From Pseudomonas farsensis (lineage in GTDB: Bacteria; Pseudomonadota; Gammaproteobacteria; Pseudomonadales; Pseudomonadaceae): a stretch of DNA of 64,000 nt. The notes under the pieces were generated by a model. It searched no databases. It saw nothing but the letters and a program-made list of their open reading frames with translations, and had not been told where the DNA came from. Below, piece after piece: positions 1 through 9,157 of this stretch (the stretch's first letter is position 1; each line of letters starts with the position of its first letter). The translations under genes were made by a program, and so were the position numbers. The stretch is from NCBI RefSeq assembly GCF_014268805.2, contig NZ_JABWRF020000002.1, forward strand, positions 186,001 to 250,000, read 5' to 3'.

Positions 1-155
1 TCGACGCTGCGCTCGACTGCCTGCACGGGCAACTGCTCACGTGGGCCAACCCACTCGATCAGGCCAGCGCAGGTGACGATGGCGGCATCTTCGATGACCG
101 CATAGCGGCCATCGGTCATGCTGGCGACATGGCAGTGCTGCCAGAGGGTTCTCAT
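1..155 (-). CDS. hutI: Imidazolonepropionase, N-terminal part (cut by window edge)
   Basis: Only the first 51 codons are inside the window; the gene continues past the left edge. Reading leftwards from an ATG at 155, the product begins [18 protein letters not shown], which I recognise as the start of Pseudomonas imidazolonepropionase. This cytoplasmic metal-dependent amidohydrolase opens the ring of imidazolonepropionate to formiminoglutamate, the third step of histidine breakdown. A GGAGA ribosome site lies just upstream, and the start is 14 nt beyond the hutT stop codon, so it is co-transcribed with hutT. The metal-binding motifs lie outside the window. Identity rests on the N-terminus plus position in a hut operon. 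Confidence 0.88.
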   Translation of the reverse strand, partial: MRTLWQHCHVASMTDGRYAVIEDAAIVTCAGLIEWVGPREQLPVQAVERSV

Positions 156-169
156 CAGATTCTCCTTGT

Positions 170-1573
170 TCAGCGCTGCAGCTCGGCAGGTTCGCGCACC
201 GGCTCGCCGCGGCCTGCACGCGGTTTGCACCACAGCAGGTAGGACGCCACCAGGAACACCACCCAGACCACACCGACCACCAGCGCCGGCTGAGAGTCAG
301 GGAAGTAGCCGAGCACACCGAAGATGAACAGCATGAAGGCGATGGCCATGGCCGGCCCATAAGGCCAGAACGGCACGGGGAATTTCAGCTCGGCGACCTG
401 TTCACGGGTCATGCTGCGGCGCATGGCAACCTGGGTAACCAGGATCATCATCCACACCCACACCGTGGCGAAGGTGGCGATCGAGGCAATCAGCAGGAAC
501 ACGTCTTCAGGCATCAGGTAGTTGAGCAGCACCCCAAGCAGCAGTGCACAGCCCATCACCACCACGGTCAGCCATGGCACGCCGTGCCGCGACAGCTTGC
601 CGAAGCCGCGTGGGGCGTGGCCTTGCTGGGACAGGCCGTACATCATGCGGCCGGCACCAAAGATATCGCTGTTGATCGCCGACACGGCGGCCGAAATCAC
701 CACCACGTTGAGCACTGCCGCAGCCGAGCCAATACCGAGGTTGCTGAAGATCTGCACGAACGGGCTGCCTTGGCTGCCGATCTGTGGCCACGGGTACAGG
801 CACATCAGCACGAACAGGGTCAGCACATAGAACAGCAGGATGCGCAGCGGCACGGCGTTGATCGCCTTGGGGATGACCCGGTGCGGGTCCTTGGCTTCAC
901 CGGCGGTAACGCCAATGATCTCGATGCCGCCAAAGGCGAACATCACCACCGCGAACGAGGCGATCACGCCGCCAATGCCATTGGGCATGAAGCCGCCGTG
1001 CTCGACCAGGTTGCTCAGCCCGACCGGCTGGTCGACGCCCACCTGGCTGAAGCCGAAGGCCATGATGCCTAGGCCTGCCAGGATCATCGCGACGATGGCG
1101 CCGACCTTGAGCAGGGACAGCCAGAACTCCATTTCGCCGAACACCTTGACGTTGCACAGGTTCAGCCCGCCGATCAGGAACACGATGCCCAGCACCCAGA
1201 TCCAGCGGGCCACTTCAGGGAACCAGAAGCCCATGTAGATACCGAAGGCAGTCACGTCGGCAATGGCGACGATGACCATCTCGAAGGCGTAGGTCCAGCC
1301 GAGGACGAACCCGGCCATCGGGCCCAGGTAGGAAGTGGCGTAATGCCCAAAGGAGCCGGAGACCGGGTTGTGCACAGCCATTTCGCCGAGTGCGCGCATG
1401 ACCATGAACACCGCGGCGCCGCCGATCAGATAGGCCAGCAGTACCGCGGGGCCGGCCATCTGGATAGCCGAGGCAGAACCGTAGAACAGCCCGGTGCCGA
1501 TGGCAGAACCGAGGGCCATGAAGCGAATATGGCGAGCCGTCAGCCCGCGCTTGAGTTCTTGAGCTTGTTGCAT
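170..1573 (-). CDS. hutT: Histidine/amino-acid permease of the APC superfamily (HutT)
   Basis: A 467-residue inner-membrane protein with about twelve hydrophobic segments. The N-terminal block [20 protein letters not shown] and the following [10 protein letters not shown] are the signature of the amino-acid transporter branch of the APC superfamily (ProY/HisP-like permeases). [14 protein letters not shown] in the middle is the conserved segment of TM6. Its place between hutH and hutI argues that histidine is the substrate, although this subfamily is often annotated as proline-specific. An AAGGA ribosome site precedes the ATG at 1573. The C-terminus is a short charged cytoplasmic tail. Substrate is inferred from context; the family is certain. 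Confidence 0.9.
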   Translation of the reverse strand: MQQAQELKRGLTARHIRFMALGSAIGTGLFYGSASAIQMAGPAVLLAYLIGGAAVFMVMRALGEMAVHNPVSGSFGHYATSYLGPMAGFVLGWTYAFEMVIVAIADVTAFGIYMGFWFPEVARWIWVLGIVFLIGGLNLCNVKVFGEMEFWLSLLKVGAIVAMILAGLGIMAFGFSQVGVDQPVGLSNLVEHGGFMPNGIGGVIASFAVVMFAFGGIEIIGVTAGEAKDPHRVIPKAINAVPLRILLFYVLTLFVLMCLYPWPQIGSQGSPFVQIFSNLGIGSAAAVLNVVVISAAVSAINSDIFGAGRMMYGLSQQGHAPRGFGKLSRHGVPWLTVVVMGCALLLGVLLNYLMPEDVFLLIASIATFATVWVWMMILVTQVAMRRSMTREQVAELKFPVPFWPYGPAMAIAFMLFIFGVLGYFPDSQPALVVGVVWVVFLVASYLLWCKPRAGRGEPVREPAELQR

Positions 1574-1608
1574 GTCACGTCCTTATTGTTGTTTTGGTCG
1601 TGAAGCGC

Positions 1609-1633
1609 ATCGCGGGGCAAGCCCGCTCCCACA
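1609..1633. repeat. Single REP element, GCGGGGCAAGCCCGCTCCCACA family
   Basis: One copy of the common P. putida REP between hutT and hutH: an imperfect palindrome (GCGGGGCAAGCCCGC) followed by TCCCACA. It is unpaired, unlike most REPs here. It lies inside the presumed hutUHTI transcript and could form a hairpin that tunes expression or stability of the downstream half. Confidence 0.9.
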
Positions 1634-1664
1634 AAGGAAACGAGGTTGCCCCGCAGTTGGGGTG

Positions 1665-3197
1665 TCACAGGCTAGGCAGAACCCCGGCTGGGAGCAGCCC
1701 GGTCAGTGTGCCTTTGGCCAGCAGCGCGACGGCCGCCTCGATGTCGGGGGCAAAGAACCGGTCACGGTCGTAGTGCGGCACTTCGCGGCGCAGCGCCTGG
1801 CGCGCCTGCTCAAGCTTGGCCGAGGTTTTCAGGCCTTTGCGCAGGTCCAGCCCCTGGCAGGCGCCGAGCCACTCGATGGCGATGACGCCACGGGTGTTCT
1901 CGGCCATTTCCCACAGGCGTTTGCCGGCGGCAGGCGCCATGGACACGTGGTCTTCCTGGTTGGCCGAGGTCGGCAGGCTGTCGACGCTGTGCGGGTGCGA
2001 CAGCGCCTTGTTTTCGCTGGCAAGCGCGGCGGCGGTGACCTGGGCGATCATGAAGCCGGAGTTGACCCCGCCGTTTTCTACCAGGAACGGCGGCAGTTGC
2101 GACATGTGCTTGTCCATCATCAGCGAGATGCGGCGTTCGCTCAGCGAGCCGATTTCGGCAATGGCCAGGGCCAGGTTGTCGGCAGCCATGGCCACAGGCT
2201 CTGCGTGGAAGTTGCCGCCAGACACCACATCACCCTCGGCGGCAAACACCAGCGGGTTGTCCGACACGGCGTTGGCTTCGACACCCAGCACTTCGGCGGC
2301 CTGGCGCAGCTGGGTCAGGCATGCGCCCATGACCTGTGGCTGGCAGCGCAGCGAGTACGGGTCTTGCACTTTGTCGCAGTTCTTGTGCGACTGCGATACT
2401 TCGCTGGAGTCGCCCAGCAGGTCGCGGAAGCACGCCGCAGTGTCGATCTGCCCGCGCTGGCCACGCACTTCATGGATGCGCGCATCGAACGGCGAACGCG
2501 AACCCAGCGCGGCTTCCACGCTCAGGGCGCCACAGGTGATGGCCGCCGCGTACAGGTCTTCGCCGTGGAACAACCCGCGCAGCGCGTAGGCGGTGGACGC
2601 CTGGGTGCCGTTGAGCAGCGCCAGGCCTTCCTTGGCTGCCAGGGTCAGCGGCTCAAGCCCGGCCACTGCCAGTGCTTCGGTGGCGGGCAGCCACTGGCCC
2701 TGGTAGCGCGCCTTCCCTTCGCCGAGCAGCACCAGCGACATGTGCGCCAAGGGTGCGAGGTCGCCGGATGCGCCAACCGAGCCCTTGAGCGGAATATGCG
2801 GATACACCTGGGCATTGACCAGGCTGATCAGCGCCTCGATGACCTTGCGCCGGATCCCCGAGAAACCGCGGCTCAGGCTGTTGATCTTGAGCACCATGAT
2901 CAGGCGCACCAGGTCGTCGTCCAGCGGCGCGCCAATACCGGCGGCGTGCGACAGCACCAGCGAGCGCTGCAGGTTTTCCAGGTCGTGGCTGGCAATGCGG
3001 GTCGAGGCCAGCAGGCCGAAACCTGTATTGATGCCGTAGGCGGTACGGTCTTCGGCGATGATCTTTTCGACGCAGGCAACGCTTGCCTCGATGGCCGGCG
3101 CTGCGCTGGCATCCAACTGCAGGCGCACGGGCCCGGCATGGATGGCACGCAATTGGGCCAGGGTCAGGGTGCCGGGCTTGAGGGTCAGTTCGGTCAC
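1665..3197 (-). CDS. hutH: Histidine ammonia-lyase
   Basis: 510 residues, the usual length for Pseudomonas histidase. It removes ammonia from L-histidine to give urocanate in the cytoplasm, the first step of the pathway. The MIO cofactor triad is visible in [15 protein letters not shown] (Ala-Ser-Gly at about 143-145), with the family blocks [15 protein letters not shown] near the N-terminus and [20 protein letters not shown] further on. The open frame extends 25 codons further upstream, but the protein homology starts at [11 protein letters not shown], so I place the start at a GTG at 3197, which has GGAG about 8 nt before it. It follows hutU by 85 nt and precedes hutT. No missing residues seen. 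Confidence 0.97.
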   Translation of the reverse strand: MTELTLKPGTLTLAQLRAIHAGPVRLQLDASAAPAIEASVACVEKIIAEDRTAYGINTGFGLLASTRIASHDLENLQRSLVLSHAAGIGAPLDDDLVRLIMVLKINSLSRGFSGIRRKVIEALISLVNAQVYPHIPLKGSVGASGDLAPLAHMSLVLLGEGKARYQGQWLPATEALAVAGLEPLTLAAKEGLALLNGTQASTAYALRGLFHGEDLYAAAITCGALSVEAALGSRSPFDARIHEVRGQRGQIDTAACFRDLLGDSSEVSQSHKNCDKVQDPYSLRCQPQVMGACLTQLRQAAEVLGVEANAVSDNPLVFAAEGDVVSGGNFHAEPVAMAADNLALAIAEIGSLSERRISLMMDKHMSQLPPFLVENGGVNSGFMIAQVTAAALASENKALSHPHSVDSLPTSANQEDHVSMAPAAGKRLWEMAENTRGVIAIEWLGACQGLDLRKGLKTSAKLEQARQALRREVPHYDRDRFFAPDIEAAVALLAKGTLTGLLPAGVLPSL

Positions 3198-3282
3198 TTC
3201 GCTACTCCATTCGCTGGGGCCCGCAGGCCCCTTCTTGTTATTAAGTATCACCCGTTCAGGGGTGCGAACCAAAGCGCGGCAA

Positions 3283-4956
3283 TCAGCCGGTGATCATCGG
3301 CAGGTCCAGGCCCTGCTCCTTGGCGCATTCGATGGCGATGTCGTAGCCGGCATCGGCGTGACGCATGACGCCGGTGCCTGGGTCGTTGGTCAGTACGCGG
3401 GCGATGCGCGCGGCAGCCTCGTCGGTACCGTCACAGACGATGACCATGCCGGAGTGCTGGGAGAAGCCCATGCCCACGCCGCCGCCGTGATGCAGCGATA
3501 CCCAGGTGGCGCCGCCTGCGGTGTTCAGCAGGGCATTGAGCAGCGGCCAGTCGGACACTGCATCGGAGCCATCACGCATGGCTTCGGTTTCGCGGTTGGG
3601 GCTCGATACCGAACCTGAGTCCAGGTGGTCGCGGCCGATGACAACAGGCGCCGACAGCTCGCCGCTGCGGACCATTTCGTTGAAGGCCAGGCCCAGCTTG
3701 GCGCGCAGGCCCAGGCCGACCCAGCAGATACGTGCCGGCAGGCCTTGGAAGGCGATGCGTTCGCGGGCCATGTCCAGCCAGCGGTGCAGGTGGGCGTCGT
3801 CAGGGATCAGCTCTTTGACCTTGGCGTCGGTCTTGTAGATGTCCTCGGCCTCACCCGACAGCGCCGCCCAACGGAACGGGCCAACCCCACGGCAGAACAG
3901 CGGGCGGATGTAGGCCGGCACGAAGCCTGGGAAGTCGAAGGCATTGGCAACGCCCTCTTCCTTGGCCATCTGGCGGATGTTGTTGCCGTAGTCGAAGGTC
4001 GGGATGCCTTGTTTCTGGAAGTCGAGCATGGCTTGTACGTGCACGGCCATCGACTGCTTGGCCGCCTTGACCACGCCAGCCGGGTCGGTCTGCGCACGGT
4101 CGCGGTACTGTTCCCAGGTCCAGCCAGCAGGCAGGTAGCCATTGAGCGGGTCGTGGGCGCTGGTCTGGTCGGTGACCATGTCCGGGCGCACACCCCGCTT
4201 GACCAGCTCGGGCAGAATTTCGGCGGCGTTGCCGTGCAGGGCGATGGAGATGGCCTTGCCTTCGGCGGTGTATTTGGCGATGCGCACCAGGGCGTCATCC
4301 AGGTCGCTGGCCTGCTCGTCGACGTAGCGGGTCTGCAGGCGGAAGTCGATGCGGCTCTGTTGGCATTCGATGTTCAGCGAGCAAGCACCGGCCAAGGTTG
4401 CGGCCAGTGGCTGCGCGCCGCCCATGCCGCCCAGGCCTGCAGTGAGTACCCACTTGCCTTTGAGGCTGCCGTTGTAGTGCTGGCGGCCGGCCTCGACGAA
4501 GGTTTCGTAGGTGCCTTGGACGATGCCTTGGCTGCCGATGTAGATCCAGCTGCCGGCGGTCATCTGGCCGTACATGGCCAGGCCCTTGGCATCCAGCTCG
4601 TTGAAGTGCTCCCAGCTGGCCCAATGCGGCACCAGGTTGGAGTTGGCGATCAGCACGCGCGGGGCGTTGCTGTGGGTCTTGAATACGCCGACCGGCTTGC
4701 CCGACTGCACCAGCAGGGTTTCGTCGTCTTCAAGGCGGGTCAGGGTTTCGACGATCTTGTCGTAGCACTCCCAGTTGCGCGCTGCCCGGCCGATGCCGCC
4801 GTAGACCACCAGTTCCTTGGGGTTCTCGGCGACCTGTGGGTCGAGGTTGTTCATCAGCATGCGCAGCGGCGCTTCGGTCAGCCAGCTTTTGGCGGTCAGC
4901 TTGTTGCCACGCGGGGCACGGATTTCTACGTCACGGTATTTGTTGTTGTCAGTCAC
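3283..4956 (-). CDS. hutU: Urocanate hydratase (urocanase)
   Basis: 557 residues, the normal family size. It converts urocanate to imidazolonepropionate using tightly bound NAD+. The glycine-rich NAD segment [16 protein letters not shown] is present, as is the active-site region [18 protein letters not shown] with the conserved cysteine (about Cys410), and the C-terminal [19 protein letters not shown] block. The start is a GTG with an AAGGA site upstream. It is the first gene of the leftward hutU-H-T-I unit; a HutC-type operator sits about 72 nt upstream, so it should be repressed by HutC and induced by urocanate. Confidence 0.97.
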   Translation of the reverse strand: MTDNNKYRDVEIRAPRGNKLTAKSWLTEAPLRMLMNNLDPQVAENPKELVVYGGIGRAARNWECYDKIVETLTRLEDDETLLVQSGKPVGVFKTHSNAPRVLIANSNLVPHWASWEHFNELDAKGLAMYGQMTAGSWIYIGSQGIVQGTYETFVEAGRQHYNGSLKGKWVLTAGLGGMGGAQPLAATLAGACSLNIECQQSRIDFRLQTRYVDEQASDLDDALVRIAKYTAEGKAISIALHGNAAEILPELVKRGVRPDMVTDQTSAHDPLNGYLPAGWTWEQYRDRAQTDPAGVVKAAKQSMAVHVQAMLDFQKQGIPTFDYGNNIRQMAKEEGVANAFDFPGFVPAYIRPLFCRGVGPFRWAALSGEAEDIYKTDAKVKELIPDDAHLHRWLDMARERIAFQGLPARICWVGLGLRAKLGLAFNEMVRSGELSAPVVIGRDHLDSGSVSSPNRETEAMRDGSDAVSDWPLLNALLNTAGGATWVSLHHGGGVGMGFSQHSGMVIVCDGTDEAAARIARVLTNDPGTGVMRHADAGYDIAIECAKEQGLDLPMITG

Positions 4957-5027
4957 GGGGAAGGTCCTTGGCGGTCATCCGACGGCAGGTGTGTGTGTGT
5001 CGATGGCGCTATACAAACACACCTTTA

Positions 5028-5041
5028 CTTGTATGTACAAG
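5028..5041. promoter_or_regulatory. HutC-type operator before hutU
   Basis: CTTGTATGTACAAG is a near-perfect 14-bp palindrome centred about 78 nt upstream of the hutU GTG. It matches the CTTGTATATACAAG pattern expected for the GntR-family repressor HutC and is closely related to the second copy between hutC and hutF. Its position overlaps where an RNA polymerase -35 region for hutU would be. Confidence 0.8.
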
Positions 5042-5071
5042 CATGGACAACCAAAATACCGAGCAAAAAAA

Positions 5072-5140
5072 ATCGCGGGGCAAGCCCGCTCCCACAAAAG
5101 CAGCTTTCATGCATCTGTGGGAGCGGGCTTGCCCCGCGAT
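5072..5140. repeat. Inverted REP pair
   Basis: Two GCGGGGCAAGCCCGCTCCCACA-type REPs face each other across about 20 nt, so the whole block can fold into one long hairpin. It lies between the 3' end of hutD and the hutU operator, both genes on the minus strand, and may stop or attenuate hutCD transcription. Confidence 0.92.
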
Positions 5141-5154
5141 CAGCTGTGCCAGGT

Positions 5155-5727
5155 TTAACGCGGCATCAATTCAATCAGGCAAAAACGCCCCTGCACATCC
5201 AGCTCCAGCAACCCTGGGTTGCCATCCAGTCGCAGGCAGTCATAGCGCCCCAACTGCTGCGCCGGCTGCCCCGCCATAGCCACCTCGGCATGGTTGCTGG
5301 CAGCAAACACCAGCAGCGTCGGCGCCGAGCTGAACAGCCGGTGGCTGCCATCCAGCCATTGCAACCGGGCGCTGTAGCGCTGCGGCGAGTAGATCAGGTT
5401 GAAGTCGCGAATCGGCCCGCCCAGCAGCTTGCAACTGACCTGGCTGTGGCCATCGAAGGCGAAGGCATCGAACGGCAACAGCGGCCGACTGGCCTGGCCA
5501 TCGACCAACAGGCGCATGCCATCGCCTTGCAGCACGGTGATGATCCGCTCATAGCCGGCGAAGGTCGAAAAACCGCCGGACTCTTCAATATCGGCGATCG
5601 ACAGGCGCCAGCCGAAGCCGTCCAGGCTGTCGCCGCCATCGCGGGTGATCTCTTCGGTGAAACCGCCGCCGTTCTTCCACGGCATGCGCGGGTAGGTGTC
5701 GGCGCGCAACAGCTGCAACTGGCTCAT
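5155..5727 (-). CDS. hutD: HutD family cupin-like protein
   Basis: 190 residues, recognised as HutD from the opening LLRADTYPRMPWKNGGG and the SGGFSTFAGYERIITVLQG segment. HutD proteins are cupin-like and are encoded in hut operons of pseudomonads; current knowledge (P. fluorescens) suggests they limit the upper level of hut expression, perhaps by binding formylglutamate, but the activity is not settled. The open frame runs 46 codons further upstream into hutC, yet homology starts at MSQLQLL, whose ATG overlaps the hutC stop codon as ATGA, so the two are translationally coupled. It is followed by a REP pair. Confidence 0.9.
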   Translation of the reverse strand: MSQLQLLRADTYPRMPWKNGGGFTEEITRDGGDSLDGFGWRLSIADIEESGGFSTFAGYERIITVLQGDGMRLLVDGQASRPLLPFDAFAFDGHSQVSCKLLGGPIRDFNLIYSPQRYSARLQWLDGSHRLFSSAPTLLVFAASNHAEVAMAGQPAQQLGRYDCLRLDGNPGLLELDVQGRFCLIELMPR

Positions 5728-6470
5728 TTGCTGAAACGTCCTTCCAGGCGGTGGCGCGAACCTGGGTGAATCAGGCGTGCGGCGGTCACCGGCTGGCGGC
5801 CCGACCAGGTGCGGCGGCGAATCAGCAGGCACGGCTCGCCGGGCTCGATTTGCAGCAGGCGGCACTCATCGGGCTCGGCGAGGATCGCCTCGACCACGTG
5901 CTCGCCTTCGGTCAGTGGCGCAACCCGCGACAGGTACTCATAGGGTGTTTGCCGGGTGAAATCCTGGCGCAGGTAATCCGGGGCAATGGCCGCGTTGACG
6001 TAGCGGTCCTCGATCTGCACCGGCACGCCGTTTTCGTAATGCACGATCAGCGAATGGAACACCCGCTGGCCTTCGCGCATGTCCAGCGCTAGCGCCCGCT
6101 CGGAACCTGCGGCCTCTTCGACCAGGGTGATCACCTGGCAGCTATGCTGATGGCCGCGGCTGGCGATCTCGTCGGCGATGTTGTTGACCTCGAACAGCGC
6201 CGAGCGGCTCTTGGGCTCGGCGACGAAGGTGCCCACGCCCTGCATGCGCACCAGCAGGCCTTCGGCGGTCAGCTCGCGCAGCGCACGGTTGATGGTCATG
6301 CGGCTGAAACCCAGCTCGGCAACCAGCTCGCTCTCCGAGGGCACCCGGTGATGCGGCGGCCAACTGCCGTTCTCGATCTGCTGGATGATCATCTGCTTCA
6401 CCCGGGCATAGAGCGGCGCCGGGCCTTCGCCCATCTGGGCAACCAGCGCGGAGACAGGTTGTGTCGGCAC
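5724..6470 (-). CDS. hutC: Histidine utilisation repressor, GntR/HutC subfamily
   Basis: 248 residues with an N-terminal winged helix-turn-helix (VPSESELVAELGFSRMTINR, about residues 40-60) and a C-terminal UTRA effector domain ending in RRRTWSGRQPVTAARLIHP. HutC represses hut genes and is released by urocanate. A longer frame opens at 6563 but would start inside the operator; the protein known from P. putida begins at the equivalent of VPTQPVSALV, so I use the GTG at 6470, which has AAGGA upstream and gives exactly 248 residues. It diverges from hutF, with an operator between them, so it is probably autoregulated. Confidence 0.95.
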   Translation of the reverse strand: MPTQPVSALVAQMGEGPAPLYARVKQMIIQQIENGSWPPHHRVPSESELVAELGFSRMTINRALRELTAEGLLVRMQGVGTFVAEPKSRSALFEVNNIADEIASRGHQHSCQVITLVEEAAGSERALALDMREGQRVFHSLIVHYENGVPVQIEDRYVNAAIAPDYLRQDFTRQTPYEYLSRVAPLTEGEHVVEAILAEPDECRLLQIEPGEPCLLIRRRTWSGRQPVTAARLIHPGSRHRLEGRFSK

Positions 6471-6536
6471 GGCGTTGAGTCCTTGTGCGGTTGGAGTGGG
6501 CGGTAGCTTGCCGGAGTTTACCCGGCAGGCAAACGG

Positions 6537-6555
6537 CTGTATATGTATATACAAG
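6537..6555. promoter_or_regulatory. HutC-type operator in the hutC-hutF gap
   Basis: On the minus strand this reads CTTGTATATACATATACAG, an AT-rich palindrome containing the core CTTGTATATACA. It resembles the hutU operator at 5028 and lies between the two divergent starts (hutC at 6470, hutF at 6580), where a bound repressor could block both promoters. Confidence 0.8.
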
Positions 6556-6579
6556 TCAGACAATAACAGGAATTCACTG

Positions 6580-7944
6580 ATGCCCGCCTATTTTGCCGAA
6601 CGCGCCCTGCTGCCCACGGGCTGGGCCCGCAACGTCCGCCTTGAGGTCGGGGCCGATGGCCTGCTGGCGTCGATCAGCGCAGGCGCCAGCGCCGAGGGTG
6701 CCGAACACGTGGCCGGGCCGCTGCTGCCGGGCATGCCAAACCTGCACTCGCATGCGTTCCAGCGGGCCATGGCCGGGCTGGCAGAAGTGGTCGGCAACCC
6801 CAACGACAGTTTCTGGACCTGGCGCGAACTGATGTACCGCCTGGCAGGCTCGGTAACCCCTGCGCAACTGCAGGTGATCGCCCGTCAGTTGTACATCGAG
6901 ATGCTCAAGGCCGGCTACACCTCGGTGGCAGAGTTCCATTACGTGCACCACGACCACGATGGGCGCCGCTACGCCGACCCTGCCGAGCTGTCGTTGCGCA
7001 TCAGCGCGGCTGCTGCGGCCACCGGGATCGGCCTGACCCTGTTGCCGGTGCTCTACAGCCACGCAGGTTTTGGCGGCCAGCCGCCAAGTGAGGGACAGCG
7101 GCGTTTCATCAACTCAACCGAGCACTACCTGCGCTTGCAGCAGCAACTGGCGCCGCTGTTGGCGGCGCAGCCTGCGCAGCGCCTGGGGCTGTGTTTTCAC
7201 TCGCTGCGGGCGGTCACCCCTGAACAGATCGCCGAGGTACTCGGCGCCAGCGACGCTCACTGCCCGGTGCACATCCATATTGCCGAGCAGCAGAAAGAGG
7301 TCGACGACTGCCTGGCCTGGAGCGGCCTGCGCCCGTTGCAGTGGTTGTACCGGCACGCCGATGTGGACGCGCGCTGGTGCCTGGTGCACGCCACCCACGC
7401 CCAACCCGATGAAGTGGCGGCCATGGCCCGCAGCGGCGCGGTGGCCGGCTTGTGCCTGACCACCGAGGCCAACCTGGGTGACGGGATCTTCCCCGCGGTC
7501 GACTACCTGGCCCAGGGCGGGCGCATGGGCATTGGTTCGGACAGCCATGTGTCGCTGAGTGTGGTCGAGGAACTGCGCTGGCTGGAGTATGGCCAGCGCC
7601 TGCGTGATCAACGGCGTAACCGGTTGTATCGCGGCGACCAGCCGATGGTTGGGCGCACGCTGTATGACGCAGCGTTACAGGGCGGTGCCCAGGCGTTGGG
7701 GCAGCCGGTGGGCGAGTTGGCGGTGGGCAAGCGTGCCGACTGGCTGGTGCTCGATGGGCGTGACCCGTACCTGGCGGTGGCCGAGGAGGATGCCATTCTC
7801 AACCGCTGGCTGTTCGCCGGCGGGGATCGCCAGGTGCGCGATGTGATGGTCAACGGTCAATGGGTAGTGCGTCAGGGGCGGCACAACCTGGAAGAAGAGA
7901 GTGCGCTGGCGTTTGCCGAGGTGTTGCGCCAGCTGCTGGGTTAG
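6580..7944 (+). CDS. hutF: Formimidoylglutamate deiminase
   Basis: 454 residues, an amidohydrolase of the ATZ/TRZ type. It deiminates formimidoylglutamate to formylglutamate and ammonia, the branch pseudomonads use before HutG. Metal ligands are visible: His56 and His58 in MPNLHSHAFQRAM, a His in VHIHIAEQQKEV, and the Asp in GIGSDSHVSLS. The frame is open from 6475, but the start at 6580 (MPAYFAERAL) has AGGA upstream and leaves the operator free. It diverges from hutC and is the only rightward gene in the cluster. Confidence 0.95.
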   Translation: MPAYFAERALLPTGWARNVRLEVGADGLLASISAGASAEGAEHVAGPLLPGMPNLHSHAFQRAMAGLAEVVGNPNDSFWTWRELMYRLAGSVTPAQLQVIARQLYIEMLKAGYTSVAEFHYVHHDHDGRRYADPAELSLRISAAAAATGIGLTLLPVLYSHAGFGGQPPSEGQRRFINSTEHYLRLQQQLAPLLAAQPAQRLGLCFHSLRAVTPEQIAEVLGASDAHCPVHIHIAEQQKEVDDCLAWSGLRPLQWLYRHADVDARWCLVHATHAQPDEVAAMARSGAVAGLCLTTEANLGDGIFPAVDYLAQGGRMGIGSDSHVSLSVVEELRWLEYGQRLRDQRRNRLYRGDQPMVGRTLYDAALQGGAQALGQPVGELAVGKRADWLVLDGRDPYLAVAEEDAILNRWLFAGGDRQVRDVMVNGQWVVRQGRHNLEEESALAFAEVLRQLLG

Positions 7945-7980
7945 CCCATAGGCGTCAAAATCGCGGCTGGGCTCAGTCTC

Positions 7981-8094
7981 TGTAGGAGCGGCCTTGTGTC
8001 GCGAAAGGGCTGCGTAGCTGCCCCGGCGATCTCAGGGTGATGCAAATCTTGGGGGCGCTTCGCACCCCTTTCGCGACACAAGGCCGCTCCTACA
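7981..8094. repeat. Inverted REP pair, TGTAGGAGCGGCC family
   Basis: A 114-bp block bounded by TGTAGGAGCGGCCTTGTGTC and its reverse complement, with a second inner inverted segment. It sits between the convergent 3' ends of hutF and the lipocalin gene. It can form one long cruciform or hairpin. The same composite structure recurs at 16068, 45415, 52476, 55813 and 57634. Confidence 0.95.
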
Positions 8095-8131
8095 CGGGAC
8101 CGTGCCTCCCTTGAACTCGACGTGGGCACGG

Positions 8132-8704
8132 CTAGTGACGAGCAACAATCTCGCGGTCTGGCGTGCGCCAGATCAGCCGGCTGGTGTCGTAGCCCTGCTG
8201 GCGCGCCTTGGACATCAAGCTCTCGCGTTCCCAGGCCGGCAGCGCCGGATTGCGCGCCAGAATCCACAGGTACTTGCGGTCGGGGCTGCCGACAATCGCG
8301 GTGCGGTAGCGCTCGTCCACGTAGAGAATCCAGTAATCACCCTTGGCCACGCCCGGTACCAGGCGGGTGAACCAGTTGTCGAACTCGACCCACAACTTGT
8401 CCGTGTGCCCGGCTTGCTGCGCGGTGGCATGGCCTTCGGCGCGCAGCCATTCATCACCCAGGGTGCGGCAGCGGTTGAGCACACCGACAGTGCCGTCAGG
8501 CTTGAGGTTGTAGTGGGCCTCGGACTGGGCGCAGCCGTCCTGGTACTTCATCGGCAGGCGCGCCAGCTCGAACCATTTGCCCTGGTAACGCTTGAGGTCG
8601 ACCGCACCTGCGGTCTTCGGCGCCAGCGGGTCGGTGGCAGAGGTGGCGCAGCCACCCAGCAGCATCACCAGGCACACGCCGAGCAGCAGGTGCAAACGCC
8701 TCAT
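8132..8704 (-). CDS. Outer-membrane lipocalin (Blc-like lipoprotein)
   Basis: 190 residues. A lipoprotein signal peptide ends in LLGGC (lipid-bearing Cys19). The mature part carries the lipocalin signature around YQGKWFELARLPMKYQ and the later strand YWILYVDERYRTAIVGSP, as in bacterial Blc, which binds lipids such as lysophospholipids at the outer membrane under stress. Length fits the family. Its ATG overlaps the stop of the upstream small lipoprotein gene as ATGA, so the two are an operon. The exact ligand cannot be told from sequence. Confidence 0.92.
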   Translation of the reverse strand: MRRLHLLLGVCLVMLLGGCATSATDPLAPKTAGAVDLKRYQGKWFELARLPMKYQDGCAQSEAHYNLKPDGTVGVLNRCRTLGDEWLRAEGHATAQQAGHTDKLWVEFDNWFTRLVPGVAKGDYWILYVDERYRTAIVGSPDRKYLWILARNPALPAWERESLMSKARQQGYDTSRLIWRTPDREIVARH

Positions 8705-8955
8705 TTGAGGCCCTGCCCGGAGTACATCAACACTTTGTCAGCGGCGTACTGCACGCTGATGAACGCCTTCTCGTCACCCCAGGTGCAGCTGCTCATGCCC
8801 AACGCGCCAGAACACTCGGTAGGCTTGCCCAGCAGTTGCTCGACCTCGGCTTTGTTCATGCCGGCCTTGAGCCTGGAATAGTTTTCCTGGTTGACCTTGC
8901 TGCAGGCAGTCAACACGACGCACAGCGTCAACAGGGCGAGGGAACGCAACGACAT
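8701..8955 (-). CDS. Small lipoprotein, BamE/SmpA-like fold
   Basis: 84 residues with a lipoprotein signal ending in VLTAC (Cys18). The mature part has the pattern YSRLKAGMNKAEVEQLLGKP followed by a Cys pair (TECSG, SSCTWG), typical of small periplasmic lipoproteins with a BamE-like or DUF3862 fold. Function unknown. It is the first gene of a two-gene unit with the lipocalin, overlapping it by four bases, which suggests a shared envelope role. Confidence 0.85.
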   Translation of the reverse strand: MSLRSLALLTLCVVLTACSKVNQENYSRLKAGMNKAEVEQLLGKPTECSGALGMSSCTWGDEKAFISVQYAADKVLMYSGQGLK

Positions 8956-9157
8956 GACGGGACACTCCTGAAGATGAACACGCAGGCGAGAAAGCCTGCA
9001 GGGGGCTTAGAAGGAAAAAAGGGTCCGTGGTTCCGTGCCGACGGTGCTTTTCGTCGGCCGGTGTCTGGAATGCGGTGTTGCGGACAACTAAACAGTCGTA
9101 AAGGGTATGGCCCTCTGCCACACTCGCCTGTCCTCTGGGGTGCGTAGATTTCTCAAG

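Noticed and set aside
1572..3293. Long rightward open frame opposite hutH (573 codons), and similar long frames opposite hutU, gltB, typA, betT and betB
   Set aside because: These mirror the codon pattern of high-GC genes on the other strand, have no recognisable domains, and their low-complexity Gly/His/Gln/Arg content is typical of antisense shadows.
9099..9120. Sigma-28 flagellar-type promoter for the chemoreceptor gene
   Set aside because: TAAAG is present, but the spacing is one short and the -10 (GCCACACT) diverges from GCCGATAA; mentioned only as weak.
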